Shown here in pieces: positions 40,487 to 52,770 of a stretch of 64,000 nucleotides of DNA. The notes under the pieces were generated by a model, which did no database searches, was not told where the DNA came from, and saw only the letters and a program-made list of their open reading frames with translations. The number at the start of each line of letters is the position of its first letter. The first letter of the stretch is position 1. This stretch comes from Takakia lepidozioides (lineage: Eukaryota > Streptophyta > Takakiopsida > Takakiales > Takakiaceae), in assembly GCA_030704615.1 (NCBI GenBank), contig CM060732.1:56463053-56527052 (forward strand). Reading direction: 5' to 3'. Both the position numbers and the translations under genes were made by a program.

Positions 40487-43077
40487 TGATTGGGATTAGC
40501 AATCCTTTGTGAGCGAGCACCTTTCTGACGTTGAGAGTTTTGTGGCGGACTGTTTGTACGAGCCCGAGGTCTGTCACTGGTTGACGGAGATGATTGAACA
40601 CTACCTGGATATGTGAGGCCCTCTGGAGGCTGATATCGAGGTAACCTTTCAGGCATAGGAGACCCCCGTCGCTCTTTTTCTGCCATCTGAATTGCATAGT
40701 CTTCTCCCATGTCAAAAGAGTCCGCTGAAGAAACAATTGTATCAGAATCCTCATCGCCTCTCAGGTGTTTTAATTGTCAAACTTTTTGTGGGGGCATACA
40801 ATGTTGTCCTACCATGTCTGGAAGTTTATATTTTAAAACTTGCTGTAAACGCTGAATGGCAAAATTGGTGAAGACCCTGAGCTCCTTTTCTGTCCAGGTG
40901 AGTGGGGATGACTTGTGAAATGTGCAAGTATTTCCATGCCACATGTCCCTTATAGAAAATATCATCAATGCCGAATTTCTGTGTTGACAAATTGTTCCAG
41001 GCCGCATGAAACCATGAACGAATTTGAGAATCCTTTTGTATCATAACTTTTGCCTCATATAAGTACATATGAGGTGGCATTGAAGGTAAGACCCGATGAT
41101 CCCCACTGGAATAACTCAGAAAGCGCGATTGCATCTTGTGCTGCTCAATGTGATAACGTACCAGAAAACAAGCAGCGTAGTATAACCCGCATCCCATGAC
41201 AATACTTGCTACCTCCTTGGTCTTGGTATAAATGAATCCATGTACAACTTGGAAAGCAATTAATTCCTTCAACATGGTACCTGCCTCATGCCAATACTGT
41301 GCAAAGTGATGATCATCAATTGGTCGATTGTTCGGAAGAACTTTAGTCCTAGTTGCCACTGGCAGCCATATGCGCATGATTTGATAGTAATGTGCGAATG
41401 ACTGCGGAGGACTAAATTCTTTCCAAACCAAATCCAACACAATGGGAATTTGGTTGAAGGGCATAATCATAGCCCTACTGTACTCCCTTGCAGCTGGAGT
41501 TTTAGGTGGGTTAAAAGCAGCATTGCCCCATACGTCAGACTGTGGTGGCTGTGGCGTGGCTGTAGTAACAACAGGGTCAGCTACTGGCACAGTGACTTGT
41601 TGTGGTGTTGGTGGCACTGGCTCTTGTATCATTGGCATCTCTTGCACCTACTGTGAAGAAGATTGAAAAGCCAAAGTTCTGGCTTGTAAATAAGAAGCCA
41701 TTAGCTGTTCCTCAGGTATATAGACTCTTTTGTCAATATCTGAAGTTAGGTCCTCCACTTGAGTCTGCAGTCCATCTACATTCTCCTGTAACTCTGGATG
41801 TCACCCCCATAGCGACCCCTTCCTCCGCAGCGAAGGCTGCACTTGCCAAGGCCCAAGGTCGGGTTCAAGGCTTTCTAAATCAATTATTTCTGGTTGAACT
41901 GCATGAACAACTTGTGGTAACCTTGTGACAAGCCGATCCTCTGGCTATGATGGCTGTGATAGTGAAGTAACTTCCTCTTCCCTCTCTGAAGGTCCTGCTT
42001 CCAGTAATAGCAGTTCTCTGTGCTGCTGTGCCCCTTCCTGCACAAAAACTTGGGAAACATTATCATGCGGATTCCGTGAAGCCAGTGGATCCGCCACTAC
42101 AGTCTTTCCCCGCCTCTGTCTCTTATTCTCGGGTTGCCCTGCCAGTCCACCCTCACTGTGTGAAGAGCCTTGCTCTTCCATTGCAGTGGTTTCTGGCTCA
42201 AACACTCCCATTTCCTTTCTCGCGCATCAAGTATGCCAGAATCAAGAATTATTTGAGCAATGATTGGGCCAGACACTATGATAGGAGACTTTGCGGCAGT
42301 ACCCTGCAATCTTTTCATCTCCTCTACCAGTGCGTTGTACATTATGTCCGCCCATTCTACCTCTTCTCCTCTCATGGCTTTGAGTATTTCCTCTGTGAAG
42401 GATCTACTCAAATACTGTTGGTTCTGTTTCATGGCAAACAGAACGTTCAATACCTGGCCTACCTCCTTTAGCCCTGGGTACACGGCCTTGGTACAAGCAT
42501 AACCCTGAGTTTTAAAGAAACTCCCTTCTTGGAATAAGTCCCCTATTTGCAGTCTTGCCCTGTGCTCCTCCACATGCACCTGGCCTGCTGGCAATCGAAA
42601 CAATTGCTGGAGGTATAGGGGAGTAATTACTAATTCAACTCCCTTCACCGTTGTTGCTCCTGTCCTTGGCTCAAAGTTCTGCAAGAATTGTAACATGTAC
42701 TGTCTATGGTGCAATGTCCAATCTTTGCTTTGCAATCCTTGCAATCTCAGCTCCTTCTGTATCTGTATCGCCTGTGGGGTAGCAATCGTTTGTTTCTGCA
42801 GAATTGTGGTGCTCTTCACCTTGATTTCCTCCATTCCTCTCACTCTCTTCATTCTAGACCCACAGAAATGTTTTGGCTGTAACAACTGAAGAAATGCCTG
42901 TAGTGCACAAAGCATAAACGTATGGTTGCCACAAAAAGCTATGGGTAATTTCTTGTAAGCCTGCGGGGCTTGCAAGCATCGCTCAAGAGAAAAGATCCGT
43001 TCTGTTGTTTCGTCCCTATGCCACTGCGTAAGTAATATTGCGAGCGTATAGTCTGTTAGTTCCTCCATAGCTTCAAA
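40487..43077 (-). pseudogene. Gypsy copy D: aORF with internal deletion
   Basis: The N-terminal conserved region (43077-42210) and C-terminal conserved region (41647-40826) match the complete copy. The coiled-coil between them is largely gone: at 41797-41870 a 74-bp unrelated filler replaces about 1.2 kb (equivalent to about 24580-25820). Frameshifts occur near 42210 and 40830. The C-terminal basic Ser/Pro tail continues to about 40487. Confidence 0.85.
41797..41870. other. 74-bp filler DNA at a deletion junction
   Basis: GC-rich sequence (starts GATGTCACCCCCATAGCGAC) absent from other gypsy copies, bounded on both sides by aORF sequence that is 1.2 kb apart in the complete copy. This is the usual mark of double-strand break repair with captured filler. 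Its source is not in the window. Confidence 0.7.
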
Positions 43078-43544
43078 GCTATAGCATTGATGGTTTGTCC
43101 CGTCGAGACGCCCGTTACTTAGAACGACGCAGACTCTTGCGCTTAATTTCCCTCCAATTTCTTGATCCCTTCTCTGGCTTTCTATTGGCTGTAACCGCTG
43201 TGACTGGATTTTAGATTTAATTTTCTTTAGTGGACTTTCCCTGCTGGACTGTCCACTAGGATAACACATGTGACAAGAATTTCGCTTTTCTGTACTTGCC
43301 GTTTGTTCTGTTGCCCCTTTTTTGTATTCATTAATGGGCCCGCCATTCATCCAATTTGACGCACTGATTAGGTATTTTGACGGCCATTCTTGTCCCCTTT
43401 CTTGATGACATCCGTTCTTGCACTTCTTTCTCAGCTGTGTGTGGCGCCTTGACTTCCACGTGTCCCTTTGTAAACTGGCTTCCGTCCTTTCTTCCGCCGG
43501 CCATTTCACTGAAGTTATCTTGCGTCCATCTGTCACTGATTCTA

Positions 43545-43850
43545 TGGATTGTGTAACCCTAGTAGGCTGTGTTAAGCTATGATAGGCTGTGTCATACTGT
43601 GGTATGCCGTGATAGGCTGTGATACACTGTGGTTAGCTGTGATAGGCTGTGATGCACTGTGGTAGGTCGTGATAGGCTGTGATACACTGTGGTAAGCTGT
43701 GATAGGCTATGATGCACTGTGGTAGGTCGTGATAGGCTGTGTTGTGCCGTGCTGGGCTGTGATATGCTGTGTCACATCATGATGGGCTGTGATAGGCTGT
43801 GTCATGTCGTGATGGGCTGTGATAGGCTGTGTCTCGCTTGTTCTGCCCGC
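43545..43850 (-). repeat. CACAGCC-type tandem tract of copy D (internal)
   Basis: Equivalent of 22655-22915, longer and with different unit order (TATCACAGCC, CACAGTGTATCACAGCC). Most of it is open in the pol frame, with a TAA in one unit near 43635. Confidence 0.8.
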
Positions 43851-45280
43851 CCTGGTCATATATGCTCGGCCTAGCGACAAGTGCTCCATACTCCGTTGGT
43901 AACACTGACGCAGCCCGTGACTGCTTTTGCGTTTCAACATGCAAATCATGCTGCAATGGTTTGTCATGGATATCACTGTACCCCTTCAACTTATTAGCAT
44001 TGACTCTTCCCAGCATCTCTTTGTTAATGGTTTGTAACATGGCGGTGTTATTATCATACATCTTTTGTATGACATAAGGTCCTTTCCATGGTGATTTAAG
44101 CTTAGAAGCTTTAATCTTTCCTTTCTTTTTCAACCATAGAACCAAATCTCCCGTCTTAAAAGTCTTTAACTTGCCTTCATCAAACTATTCCTTCCTCTTC
44201 ATCTGAATTCTGGTCATATTATCAGCCGCATCAGCACGTACTTCTTCCACATGGTATAATTCATGTTTTCTGACTTTAATGGAATCTTGCAATTCCATTC
44301 TCTTTCCCCATTCCGTTCTCATGGTAGGTAACAGGAATTCCACTGGAAGTAAGGCTTCCATACCATAAACTAATTGGAATGGTGTATACTTAGTGGTGAC
44401 TTTATATGAGGTCCTGTATGACCACAAAGCTGTCAGCAGCTTTGTATCCCAATCCGTTCTGTTTGCATTGACTATCTTAGCCAAGATAGTACATAGTATT
44501 TTGTTGGTAGCCTCTGCCTGCCCATTACCCTGTGGGTAATATGTTGTACTCTTCCTATGCACAATCATGAACTCTTTAGTCAACAATTCAATGGTCTCAT
44601 TAATGAAGTGACTTCCTTGATCACTGATAAATTCCAAGGGACAGCCAAATCGTGTAAGTATGTTCTCATACAGAAACCTTGCTGTGGACTTGGCTGTGTT
44701 GTCCCTCAAAGCTTTAGCTTCCACCCACTTCGTAGTATAATCAGTGGCTGTAATTATGTTCCCCTTTTTTTGTGTATTCTTGGCTGGTGGGTTAATTGGT
44801 CCAACAAAGTCTAGTCCCCATTTCTGAAATGGTTCCGTAGGCATTGTAGGATGCAAAGACATTTTCCCAGATCTCTGCAAAGGTCCTAGCCTCTGACATT
44901 CATCACAACTCTGACAATACTTGTGTACATCTTTGAACAAAGTAGGCCACCAGTAACCTGCATGTAGTATTTTCCTGCTGGTAGTCTCTTCTCCAAAATG
45001 ACCTCCTGCCACTCCTTTATGAACTTCCTCCAAAACTTTATTAACTTCATGGTGGTATAAGCATCGCTTCAGCACTCCATCTGGTCCTAGCTTATACATT
45101 CTGCTCCCTACCATAGTGTAAGGTAGAGCCTTGATAGCAATTCTTTTTCTCTGCTCCTTTCCATAACTTGGTGGGCACTGACCATGAGCAAGGTAGTATC
45201 TGATTGGCCACTGCCAATCTAACCATTCATCTGCACTTCCTTGCACCTCCATTACAAATAAACTCGCATCAGGTAACTGA
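43851..45280 (-). pseudogene. Gypsy copy D: integrase
   Basis: From MEVQGSADEW (45252) through the HHCC finger, LDFVGPI, SDQGSHF and GNGQAEATNK to the GPYVIQKMYDN C-terminal region. Nearly intact. A stop at about 44185 (TAG for CAG before FDEGKLK) breaks the frame, and a small duplication changes NTQ-KGNI near 44765. Confidence 0.88.
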
Positions 45281-46301
45281 TCGTCTACTTCTGTGGCGGC
45301 TCTCCTGTTGTTAGTCGTGACAAATGATCTGCCACAAGATGCAAACGGCCAGGCTTGTAAACAACTTCGAACTCAAACTCATGCAAGATTATTAACCACC
45401 TTGCTATCCTTCCACTTATCAAAGGTTTGTTCACCAGATATATCAGAGCCTGGTGATCCACGTAAAACATAAACTTTCTTCCCAATAGGTAATGCCTGAA
45501 TTTCTTGACTGCATAAATCATTGCCAGTGCTTCTCTTTCAGTTGTGTTATAGTTCTTTTCAGCACTGTTCATCAACCCGCTAGCATAGTACACAGGTGAA
45601 TCTATATTTCCTGTAACATTCTGGGCTAACACTGCTCCTAGTGCTTCTCCAAAAGCATCACAGTGAACATGAAATATTTTCTGCCAGTGAGGACTAATCA
45701 GCACAGGTGTAGTTGTTACTGACAATGTAAGTTCCTCAAAAGCCTGTTGACATTCAGGTGTCCATGCAAACACTGCATCTTTCTTCAAAAGTTTGCTCAA
45801 TGGTGCTGCTATCTGTGCATACCGTCTAACAAATCTTCTGTAATAACTGGTTTGTCCAAGGAATCTCATTAGACTCTTAACATTCACTGGTGGTGGAGAG
45901 GCTTTAATGGCCTCTGTTAGTCCCCTCTTACACACAATGTGTCCCAGAAGCACCCCTGAGTTCACACAGAAAGTACACTTCTCTGGATTCAGGCCCAGAC
46001 CTCTCATCCTGCATCTGGCCAAGCATAACTCCAATTTATGCAAGTGTTCATTCTTAGAGCTGTACACACTGAAATCATCCAAGAATACCTGCATGAAATC
46101 ATCCAGATACTCATGAAAAGATTCACTTATCACTCTCTGAAAGGTTGCTGGTGCATTACAAAGTCCAAAGGGCATGACTTTGTATGCATAAGCACCCCAG
46201 TCTGTGATGAAAGCTGTTTTTCCTTGGTCTCCTTCTGCCACTTGCACTTGATTATAACCACTGAAGCCATTCATGAATGAGTACATCTCATGGCCTGCCA
46301 C
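45281..46301 (-). pseudogene. Gypsy copy D: RT C-terminal part and RNase H
   Basis: Starts at VAGHEMYSF, immediately inside the MULE insertion, and runs through FLDD and RNase H. There is an in-frame loss of the LVDPRK codons near 45920 and a one-base deletion near 45290 (GAGCCGCC for GAGGCCGCC) that ends the frame as GEPPQK. The first residues of the open frame (46310-46406) are antisense read-through of the MULE end. Confidence 0.88.
46293..46301. repeat. 9-bp target duplication GCCTGCCAC (left)
   Basis: Identical to 53735-53743. The intact RT gene has this 9-mer once (TGGCCTGCCACAGTG), so it was duplicated by the insertion; 9 bp is the typical length for Mutator-like elements. Confidence 0.93.
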
Positions 46302-46352
46302 GAGGTTTGCTATTTCATGAGCATGAGCGGCATGAGCGGCATGAGCGGAGTA
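46302..46352 (+). repeat. Left terminal repeat and CATGAGCGG subterminal repeats
   Basis: GAGGTTTGCTATTTCATGAG then four CATGAGCGG-like words. Subterminal short repeats are common transposase binding sites in MULEs; this role is inferred. Confidence 0.8.
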
Positions 46353-46529
46353 GTAAGACAATCGGTTTTCATGAGCAGAAGTACAAATTTTGAAAATAAA
46401 AAACAATAAAAAACAATAATTTAATGCAATGTGTCAGGAAAAACAAATATATTATTCGGCCCCTTGAAGGGAAAATTGCAGTTTTGACAGTTGTGCTCAT
46501 GATATTTCGTCTTCCGCTCATGCCAATTC

Positions 46530-46735
46530 CCAGTGACATGTGCAAATATGGCGCCGAATTTCGCGGTAATAGGGTCCGTAACCTGAAAAAACGGCGACGT
46601 ATTTCGCGGTAATAGGTCTCTCTGGCGAAAAATGGTGCCGAATTCCGCGGCTATAGGTCCCCTCATGACAGGTAATTCGGCGCCATTTTTCCAGTGCATG
46701 TTCGGACTTAGCATGTTCGGACGTGCAACTCACCT
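46530..46735. repeat. GGCGCC/GCGG hairpin motifs near the left end
   Basis: Repeated words ATGGCGCCGAATTTCGCGG, TCGCGGTAATAGG and their inverse (46546-46690), related to the large arrays at 49090-53575 on the other side of the transposase gene. Confidence 0.6.
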
Positions 46736-46739
46736 CCCG

Positions 46740-48831
46740 CATATAGTCGCCGAACTGGAGGAAACGATAATGCCACCATGCTAGCCAACTGACCATTGCT
46801 CCCTCGTCTGATTTCCTTACTACACCTGACGATGTCCACCAAGCCCGTATGCATGCAAACTGTGTCTCTGCATCATCCAAGGTAGGAGCGCGCTTCCACG
46901 CAAGGCACATGGAACGGTGCTCCTCTCTGAAATCTGGCGCCACGAGCCTGGTTGTGTACTGCGAAAGGCTTTGCAGAAAATGGAACCCACAAGATCTCTC
47001 CTTGCCTTCCATGGGAACATTGGGGTCTTGCCCGTACACCCTTCGGATGGCAGCCCAATTTGCTTGTGCGTTGTCCGCCATGAAACCACGGAAATTCGGA
47101 GGGGGCAATCCCGCCTTGGCCATCTGTTCGTTTATTCCCTGCCAAAGAAGCATCTCCGATTGTGTGTCCTCTCCTTTCATCTCACAAATAGCAATTGTCA
47201 TTACCATCCTGCAGTGGGTGTCATAGACATGTGCACCCATTGTCACCCACTGGTGATTTGTAATTCGCTTGATATGGTCGAACATGACCCAACTGTTTGA
47301 CAAGTTCCTACTCGTCATCCTGTCAACCAATTCGACGCCGCTGCCAGGTCCACACGTGGACATTTTGAATACGAAACAACGATCTGCCTCAGTCCCTTGT
47401 CCTGGAAACCTACTTCCATGAATTTAGTCATATCCACATTGTCGCTTCACCTCCATAATGGAGTGCATATCCGAGCCACGCCCAATTTTCTGTTTAGACA
47501 ATGTGGTTTCGGACATTCGGTGAACATACGTGGGACACCGACTCCAGCAATGCCTCCATTTCCTTCTCGTCGAGAGGAACTCTATCGGAGCCGTCTTCCG
47601 ACATAATTCTGGCCAATGCCATCTTATGGGCGGCTTGGAGCTGTATCTGTTTGGGTTTGGCACCCGGTCTCAACTTAACCTCCTCCTGAACGAGCTGCTC
47701 TGCTTCGTGGGCAGCCTCCCGCGAGTTCCCCCTCGCCAATTTGTGACAATGGGAACCAACGTGTATGCAAGCTCAGGTGAGGTCAGGGAAACGGTGCAAC
47801 ACATAGAACTGCTTGGCATTACAAACAGACATGCAGTGTGGTGGTTCTTTGCAATGCGCACACTTAAATGTGGAGTTCGGAACCTTCTCCTGAGCTCGAA
47901 ATGGTTGATGAGCTGTGCCTGTCCAATCGGTCTCGTTCCTGTGACCTCTGGATTTAAAGTGGAAGCAAGTTGGGGAGAAACACCGCAACGCGCCCGCACA
48001 AACAACGTAGCGCACCCGCACACCATCGAGCATCTTCATGCTGGTGGTTTTGGTAACGCACCAAGGATGACCGTCATGTTTTCTATCCATATCTGTCAAC
48101 ATTCCGGACGCCCTCGAGTAGTCCGCCCGAGGAGGGAACTCAAAGAAGATATTACCGTCGACGTCGGCGGGAAGGCATGTAACCGATTTAATTGCGAACT
48201 TGCTGTAGTCCAGCCCGGCCAGCTCCGACCGGTGTCCCTCCAGGTGAAGCCCTCGCAGAATTTCAAGAATAGATCGAACTGCGGTGCTCGTGCTGGGAAT
48301 ATGACTCCCTCTTCCAGTGACGTCCATTGAGGACTTGCCTGATCTCCAGGACGACCTCGGAACTTCCATGACCTCGTCTGAGTCGGACAGGTTGTGAACA
48401 ACCCGGTTCTGGCTCGTCTTCATGGATGGGTTCGGCTCTGGATTTACTTCGTTGCGGACTTCTCTCTTTGAGGTAGCCACTCTCTGATTCGCGGATTGTT
48501 TCGTGTAAGGCGCCAGGATAGAAGGTGCATTTGGCGGGCAAATGAAGTCCCCAACAGCCCTGTATATGACGCTGTCCAATGGTGGAACTCGCCATTCCCT
48601 GCCATCGCCGAAATCATCGTGGAGCACAACAATACTCTCGACAACAAGGCCGTTAGAGTCCTTCCTTTCCTCCTCCAAAAAAACCGACCCCGGTTTCAGG
48701 TGGTATCGAACGCACAGATATTTCTCCATCACCCGGCAGGTGTCCCCTCTGCACGGAAATGAAGCTCTATGCTCGTGAGGAGGGCAGTACACTGTAGCGC
48801 TCGGGTTTTCCGCCATGGGAGATGTGCACAC
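46740..48831 (-). pseudogene. MULE-type transposase, decayed
   Basis: Reading leftwards from Met 48831 (or 48816): an N-terminal region of unknown type, a Cys/His region (CAGALRCFSPTCF; FKCAHCKEPPHCMSVC; then HVGSHCH) resembling the FLYWCH/WRKY-GCM1-like fingers of MULE transposases, then the catalytic part with FDHIKR, GFMADNAQANW (probable second catalytic Asp at 47073-47075) and the MULE-typical C-x2-H (CGFHF), ending near GDYMRE at about 46740. Lesions: TGA at 47773-47775 inside the finger, a frameshift near 47495, and a TAA at 47424-47426. The first and third could be avoided by introns, but no good splice pair was found. The wider family and the catalytic triad were not confirmed by alignment. 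Confidence 0.65.
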
Positions 48832-49089
48832 AAGACTCCCAGGATGGAGTGCGGGGAAGCTCCCTGGTAGAAGGGGGATGCAGCGATGGGAATGAATGCG
48901 ATGCCGATTTGTCCGAGCGACGAAGCCTGATCCAAATCCAGGGAGCCAACTATCTCAAAAATCCACAGTCAGAGTGTTAATGAACCTTGTCTCCGGAATG
49001 CGGCCCCTGGTCTTTGCGCAATAACTGCCAACGGTATGCAGTCAGAAAGTGGGGGGCCGTCCGGATGATGACGGCTGAAGGGAAGAAGC
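48832..49089. other. Spacer upstream of the transposase
   Basis: Likely 5' leader and promoter of the transposase gene. No clear TATA box. The sequence leads into the first array. Confidence 0.3.
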
Positions 49090-49780
49090 CGGCACCGTGC
49101 CGTCACATTACTACCCCGAATGGAAATTCGGCACCCAATATCCAACAGGGGAAGCCCGGATGAAGTCGCCTCGGGCGCAGAGGCCGGCGCGTGTGCGACA
49201 GAGAACATCCCCTGGATGGAGATTCGGCGCCGAATTTCCATCCAGCAGGTAAATGAATTCGTGTCGGGGAGGCAGGCCGAAAACTGGCCGGCATAAAAAC
49301 ATCCCCAGATGGAAAAACGGCGCCGAATTTCCATCCGGGGCGGTTCGGATGCAGTCGGGGAGGGGGGAGAGGCCGGCACTTGGCCATCACATTTCAACCC
49401 CCGGACGGAAATTCGGCACCGAATATCGAACAGGGGACGCCAGGATGAAGTCGCCTCGGGCGTAGAGGTCGGCACGTGTTCGACAGAGAGCATCCCTTGG
49501 ATGGAGATTCGGCGCCGAATTTCCATCCGGGCCCCCCCAAGGAAGTCTTGTCGGAGTGTCAGACTGAAAACTGGCCGACATAAAAACCTCCCTAGATGGG
49601 AAAACGGCGCCGAATTTCAATCCGGGGCCGTTCCAATGCGGTTGGGGAGGGGGGAGAGGTCGGCACCTGGCCGTCATATTTCAACCGCCGGACGGAAATT
49701 CGGCACCGAATATCCAACAGAGCGGCGGAGAGGCCGGCACTTCTCCGACAGAGACTAGCCCCCGGATGGAAATTCGGCGC
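49090..49780. repeat. Array I: ~295-bp tandem units with GGCGCC palindromes
   Basis: Two full units and part of a third. Each contains two dyads of the form GAAATTCGGCGCCGAATTTC (for example 49221-49246, 49316-49340) and conserved spacers (GACAGAGAACATCCCC, GGGAGAGGCCGGCAC). The many long open frames across it are a consequence of the repeat and are not genes. Confidence 0.85.
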
Positions 49781-50500
49781 CGAATTTCCACCCAGCAGGT
49801 AAGTGCAATCCCGGATGGATGGAAATCCGGCGCCGAATTTCCATCCAGCAGGTAAGTGAAATCCCGGATCGATCGAAATCCGGCGCCGCATATCCATCCT
49901 GCAGGTAATTCGAATCCCGGATGGATAGAAATTCGGCGCCGAATTTCCATCCAGCAGGTAAGTTGAATCCCGGATGGATGGAAATCCGGCGCCGAATTTC
50001 CATCCAGCAGGTAAGTCGGATCGCTGGCGTATGGATATTCGGCGCCGAATTTCCATTCGCCAGGTATTTCATCGCTGAGAATTACCTTCCTGCAGGTAAT
50101 TCTGATCGATGAATTACCTTCCTGCAGGTAATTCTCAGCGATGAATTACCTTCCTGTAGGTAACTCTTATCGACGAAGGTAGGAAATTAATTCCTCGCTC
50201 AGAATTACCTGCAGGAAGGTAATTCATCAATCAGAATTACCTGCAGGAAGGTAATTCTCAGCGATGAAATACCTGCAGGATGGAAATTCGGCGCCGGATT
50301 TCGATCCATCCGGGATTCCAGTAACCTGCTGGATGGAAATGCGGCGCCGAATTTCCATCCATCCGGGATTCGAATTACCTGCTGGACGGAAATTCGGCGC
50401 CGAATTTCCATCCATCCGGGATTCGAATTACCTGCAGGATGGAAATTCGGCGCCGAATTTCCATCCATCCGGGATTCCACTTACCTGCAGGATGGAAATC
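49755..50500. repeat. Array II: short palindromes arranged as one large inverted repeat
   Basis: Left arm 49755-50070: about five ~60-bp units, GGATGGAAATYCGGCGCCGAATTT...CCAGCAGGTAA. Centre 50070-50270: TTACCTTCCTGCAGGTAA dyads. Right arm 50270-50500: the same units in inverse orientation (TTACCTGCTGGATGG...). Each unit is itself a near-perfect palindrome, so the region is palindromic at two scales around about 50165. Confidence 0.85.
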
Positions 50501-50629
50501 CGGCGCCGGATCTCCATCCATCCGCTCTCCGACCAACCTTGCGGATGGAAATCCAGTGCCGAATTTCCATCCATCCGCTCTTCGAATTACCTGCATGACG
50601 GAAATTTTGCGCGCCGACCTAGCTGGCGG

Positions 50630-50770
50630 ATGGAAATCCGGCGCCGGATTTCCATCCATCCGCTCTTCGAATTACCTGCATGACTGGAAAAATGGCGCCG
50701 AATTTCCGATTTTGGTGCAAGTCAGATCTGGGACTTAGCCATTTTCGGCCCCGAAATGGAAAAATGGCGC

Positions 50771-50809
<39 letters not shown>

Positions 50810-51940
50810 GCCATTTTTCCAGTTCGGGGCCGAAAACGGCTAAGTCCGAGATCTGACTGGCACCCAAAATCGGAAATTCGGCGCCATTTTTCCAGTCATG
50901 CAGGTAATTCGAAGAGCGGATGGATGGAAATCCGGCGCCGGATTTTCATCCATCCGCTCTTCGAATTACCTACATGACGGAAATTTTGCGCGCCGACTTA
51001 CCTGGTGGATGGAAATCCGGCGCCGGATTTCCATCCATCCGCTCTTCGAATTACCTGCATGACTGAAAAAATGGCGCCGAATTTCCGATTTTGGTGCCAG
51101 TCAGATCCGGGACTTAGCCATTTTCGGCAACGAAATGGAAAAATATCGCAGAAAAAAAAAAAAAAAAAAACGCCATTTTTCCAGTTCGGGGCCGAAAACG
51201 GCTAAGTCCCAGATCTGACTGGCACCCAAAATCGGAAATTCGGCGCCATTTTTCCAGTCATGCAGGTAATTCGAAGAGCGGATGGATGGAAATCCGACGC
51301 CGGATTTTCATCCATCCGCTCTTCGAATTACCTACATGACGGAAATTTTGCGCGCCGACTTACCTGGTGGATGGAAATCCGGTGCCGGATTTCCATCCAT
51401 CCGCTCTTCGAATTACCTGCATGACTGGAAAAATGGCGCCGAATTTCCGATTTTGGTGCCAGTCAGATCTGGGACTTAGCCGTTTTCGGCCCCGAACTGG
51501 AAAAATGGCGTTTTTTTTTTTTTTTTCGGCGACATTTTTTCCATTCCGTTGCCGAAAATGGCTAAGTCCCAGATCTGACTGGCACCCAAAATCGGAAATT
51601 CGGCGCCATTTTTCCAGTCATGCAGGTAATTCGAAGAGCGGATGGATGGAAATCCGGCGCCGGATTTTCATCCATCCGCTCTTCGAATTACCTGCATGAC
51701 GGAAATTTTGCGCGCCGACTTACCTGGTGGATGGAAATCCGGCGCCGGATTTCCATCCATCCGCTCTTCGAATTACCTGCATGACTGGAAAAATGGCGCC
51801 GAATTTCCGATTTTGGGTGCCAGTCAGATCTGGGACTTAGCCATTTTCGGCCCCGAACTGGATAAATGGCGCCGGAAAAAAAAAAAAAAAACAAAAAAGA
51901 AAAAAAAAAAAAACGATATTTTTCCAGTTCGAGGCCGAAA
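50630..51940. repeat. Array III: ~360-bp hairpin units with poly(A)/poly(T) centres
   Basis: About four units. Each has arms reading GACTTAGCC...CGAACTGGAAAAATGG and the inverse, flanking a homopolymer run: A at about 50773-50807, A at 51152-51170, T at 51511-51526, A (with a few C/G) at 51877-51913. Between hairpins lie further GGCGCC dyads with CATCCATCCGCTCTTCG words. Confidence 0.88.
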
Positions 51941-51959
51941 ACGGCTAAGTCCCAGATCT

Positions 51960-52418
51960 GACTGGCACCCAAAATCGGAAATTCGGCGCCATTTTTCCAG
52001 TTCTGGGCCCAGTCAGATCTGGGACTTAGCCATTTTCGGCCCGAACTGGAAAAATGGCGCCGAAAAAAAAAAAAAAAAAAAAAACCAAAAACGCCATTTT
52101 TCCAGTTCGGGGTCGAAAACGGCTAAGTCCCAGATCTGACTGGCACCCAAAATCGGAAATTCGGCGCCATTTTTCCATTTCTGGGCCCAGTCAGATCTGG
52201 GACTTAGCCATTTTAGGCCCGGAACTGGAAAAATGGCGCCGGAAAAAAAAAAAAAAAAAAAAAAAACGGCCATTTTTCCTGTCCGGGGCCGAAAACGGCT
52301 AAGTCCCAGATCTGGCTGGCACCCAAAATCGGAAATTCGGTGCCATTTTTCCAGTTCTGGGCCCAGTCAGATCTGGGACTTAGCCATTTTAGGCCCCGAA
52401 CTGGAAAAAATGACGCCG

Positions 52419-52453
<35 letters not shown>

Positions 52454-52770
52454 CATTTTTCCAGTTCGGGGTCGAAAACGGCTAAGTCCCAGATCTGACT
52501 GGCACCCAAAATCGGAGATTTGGCGCCATTTTTCCAGTTCGGGGCCGAAAACGGCTAAGTCCCAGATCTGGCTGGCACCCAAAATCGGAAATTCGGCGCC
52601 ATTTTTCCAGTTCGGGGCCCAGTCAGATCTGGGACTTAGCTATTTTCGGCCCCGAAAATAGCTAAGTCCCTACGATGGCTGGAACCGCAACTGGAAATTC
52701 GACACCATTTTTCCAGTTCCGCGCCCTATCAGATCTGGGACTTAGCCATTTTCGGCCCCGAACTGGAAAA
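51960..52770. repeat. Array IV: ~180-bp hairpin units with poly(A) centres
   Basis: Shortened version of array III: AACTGGAAAAATGGCGCC, A-run, then the inverse arm, then CAGATCTGACTGGCACCC. A-runs at about 52065-52084, 52243-52266 and 52420-52450. The last unit ends at about 52770. Confidence 0.88.

Noticed and set aside
49755-50720. CRISPR-like array of short regularly spaced repeats
   Set aside because: Units are dyads in tandem without unique spacers, the setting is a plant transposon, and no cas genes exist.
49000-52660. Many open frames of 60-165 codons on both strands (for example 49309-49758, 51642-52139)
   Set aside because: They are translations of the palindromic arrays (MEIRRRISI, MDGNSAPNFHP and poly-Lys/Phe from A/T runs). 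Both strands are open because the units are inverted repeats.
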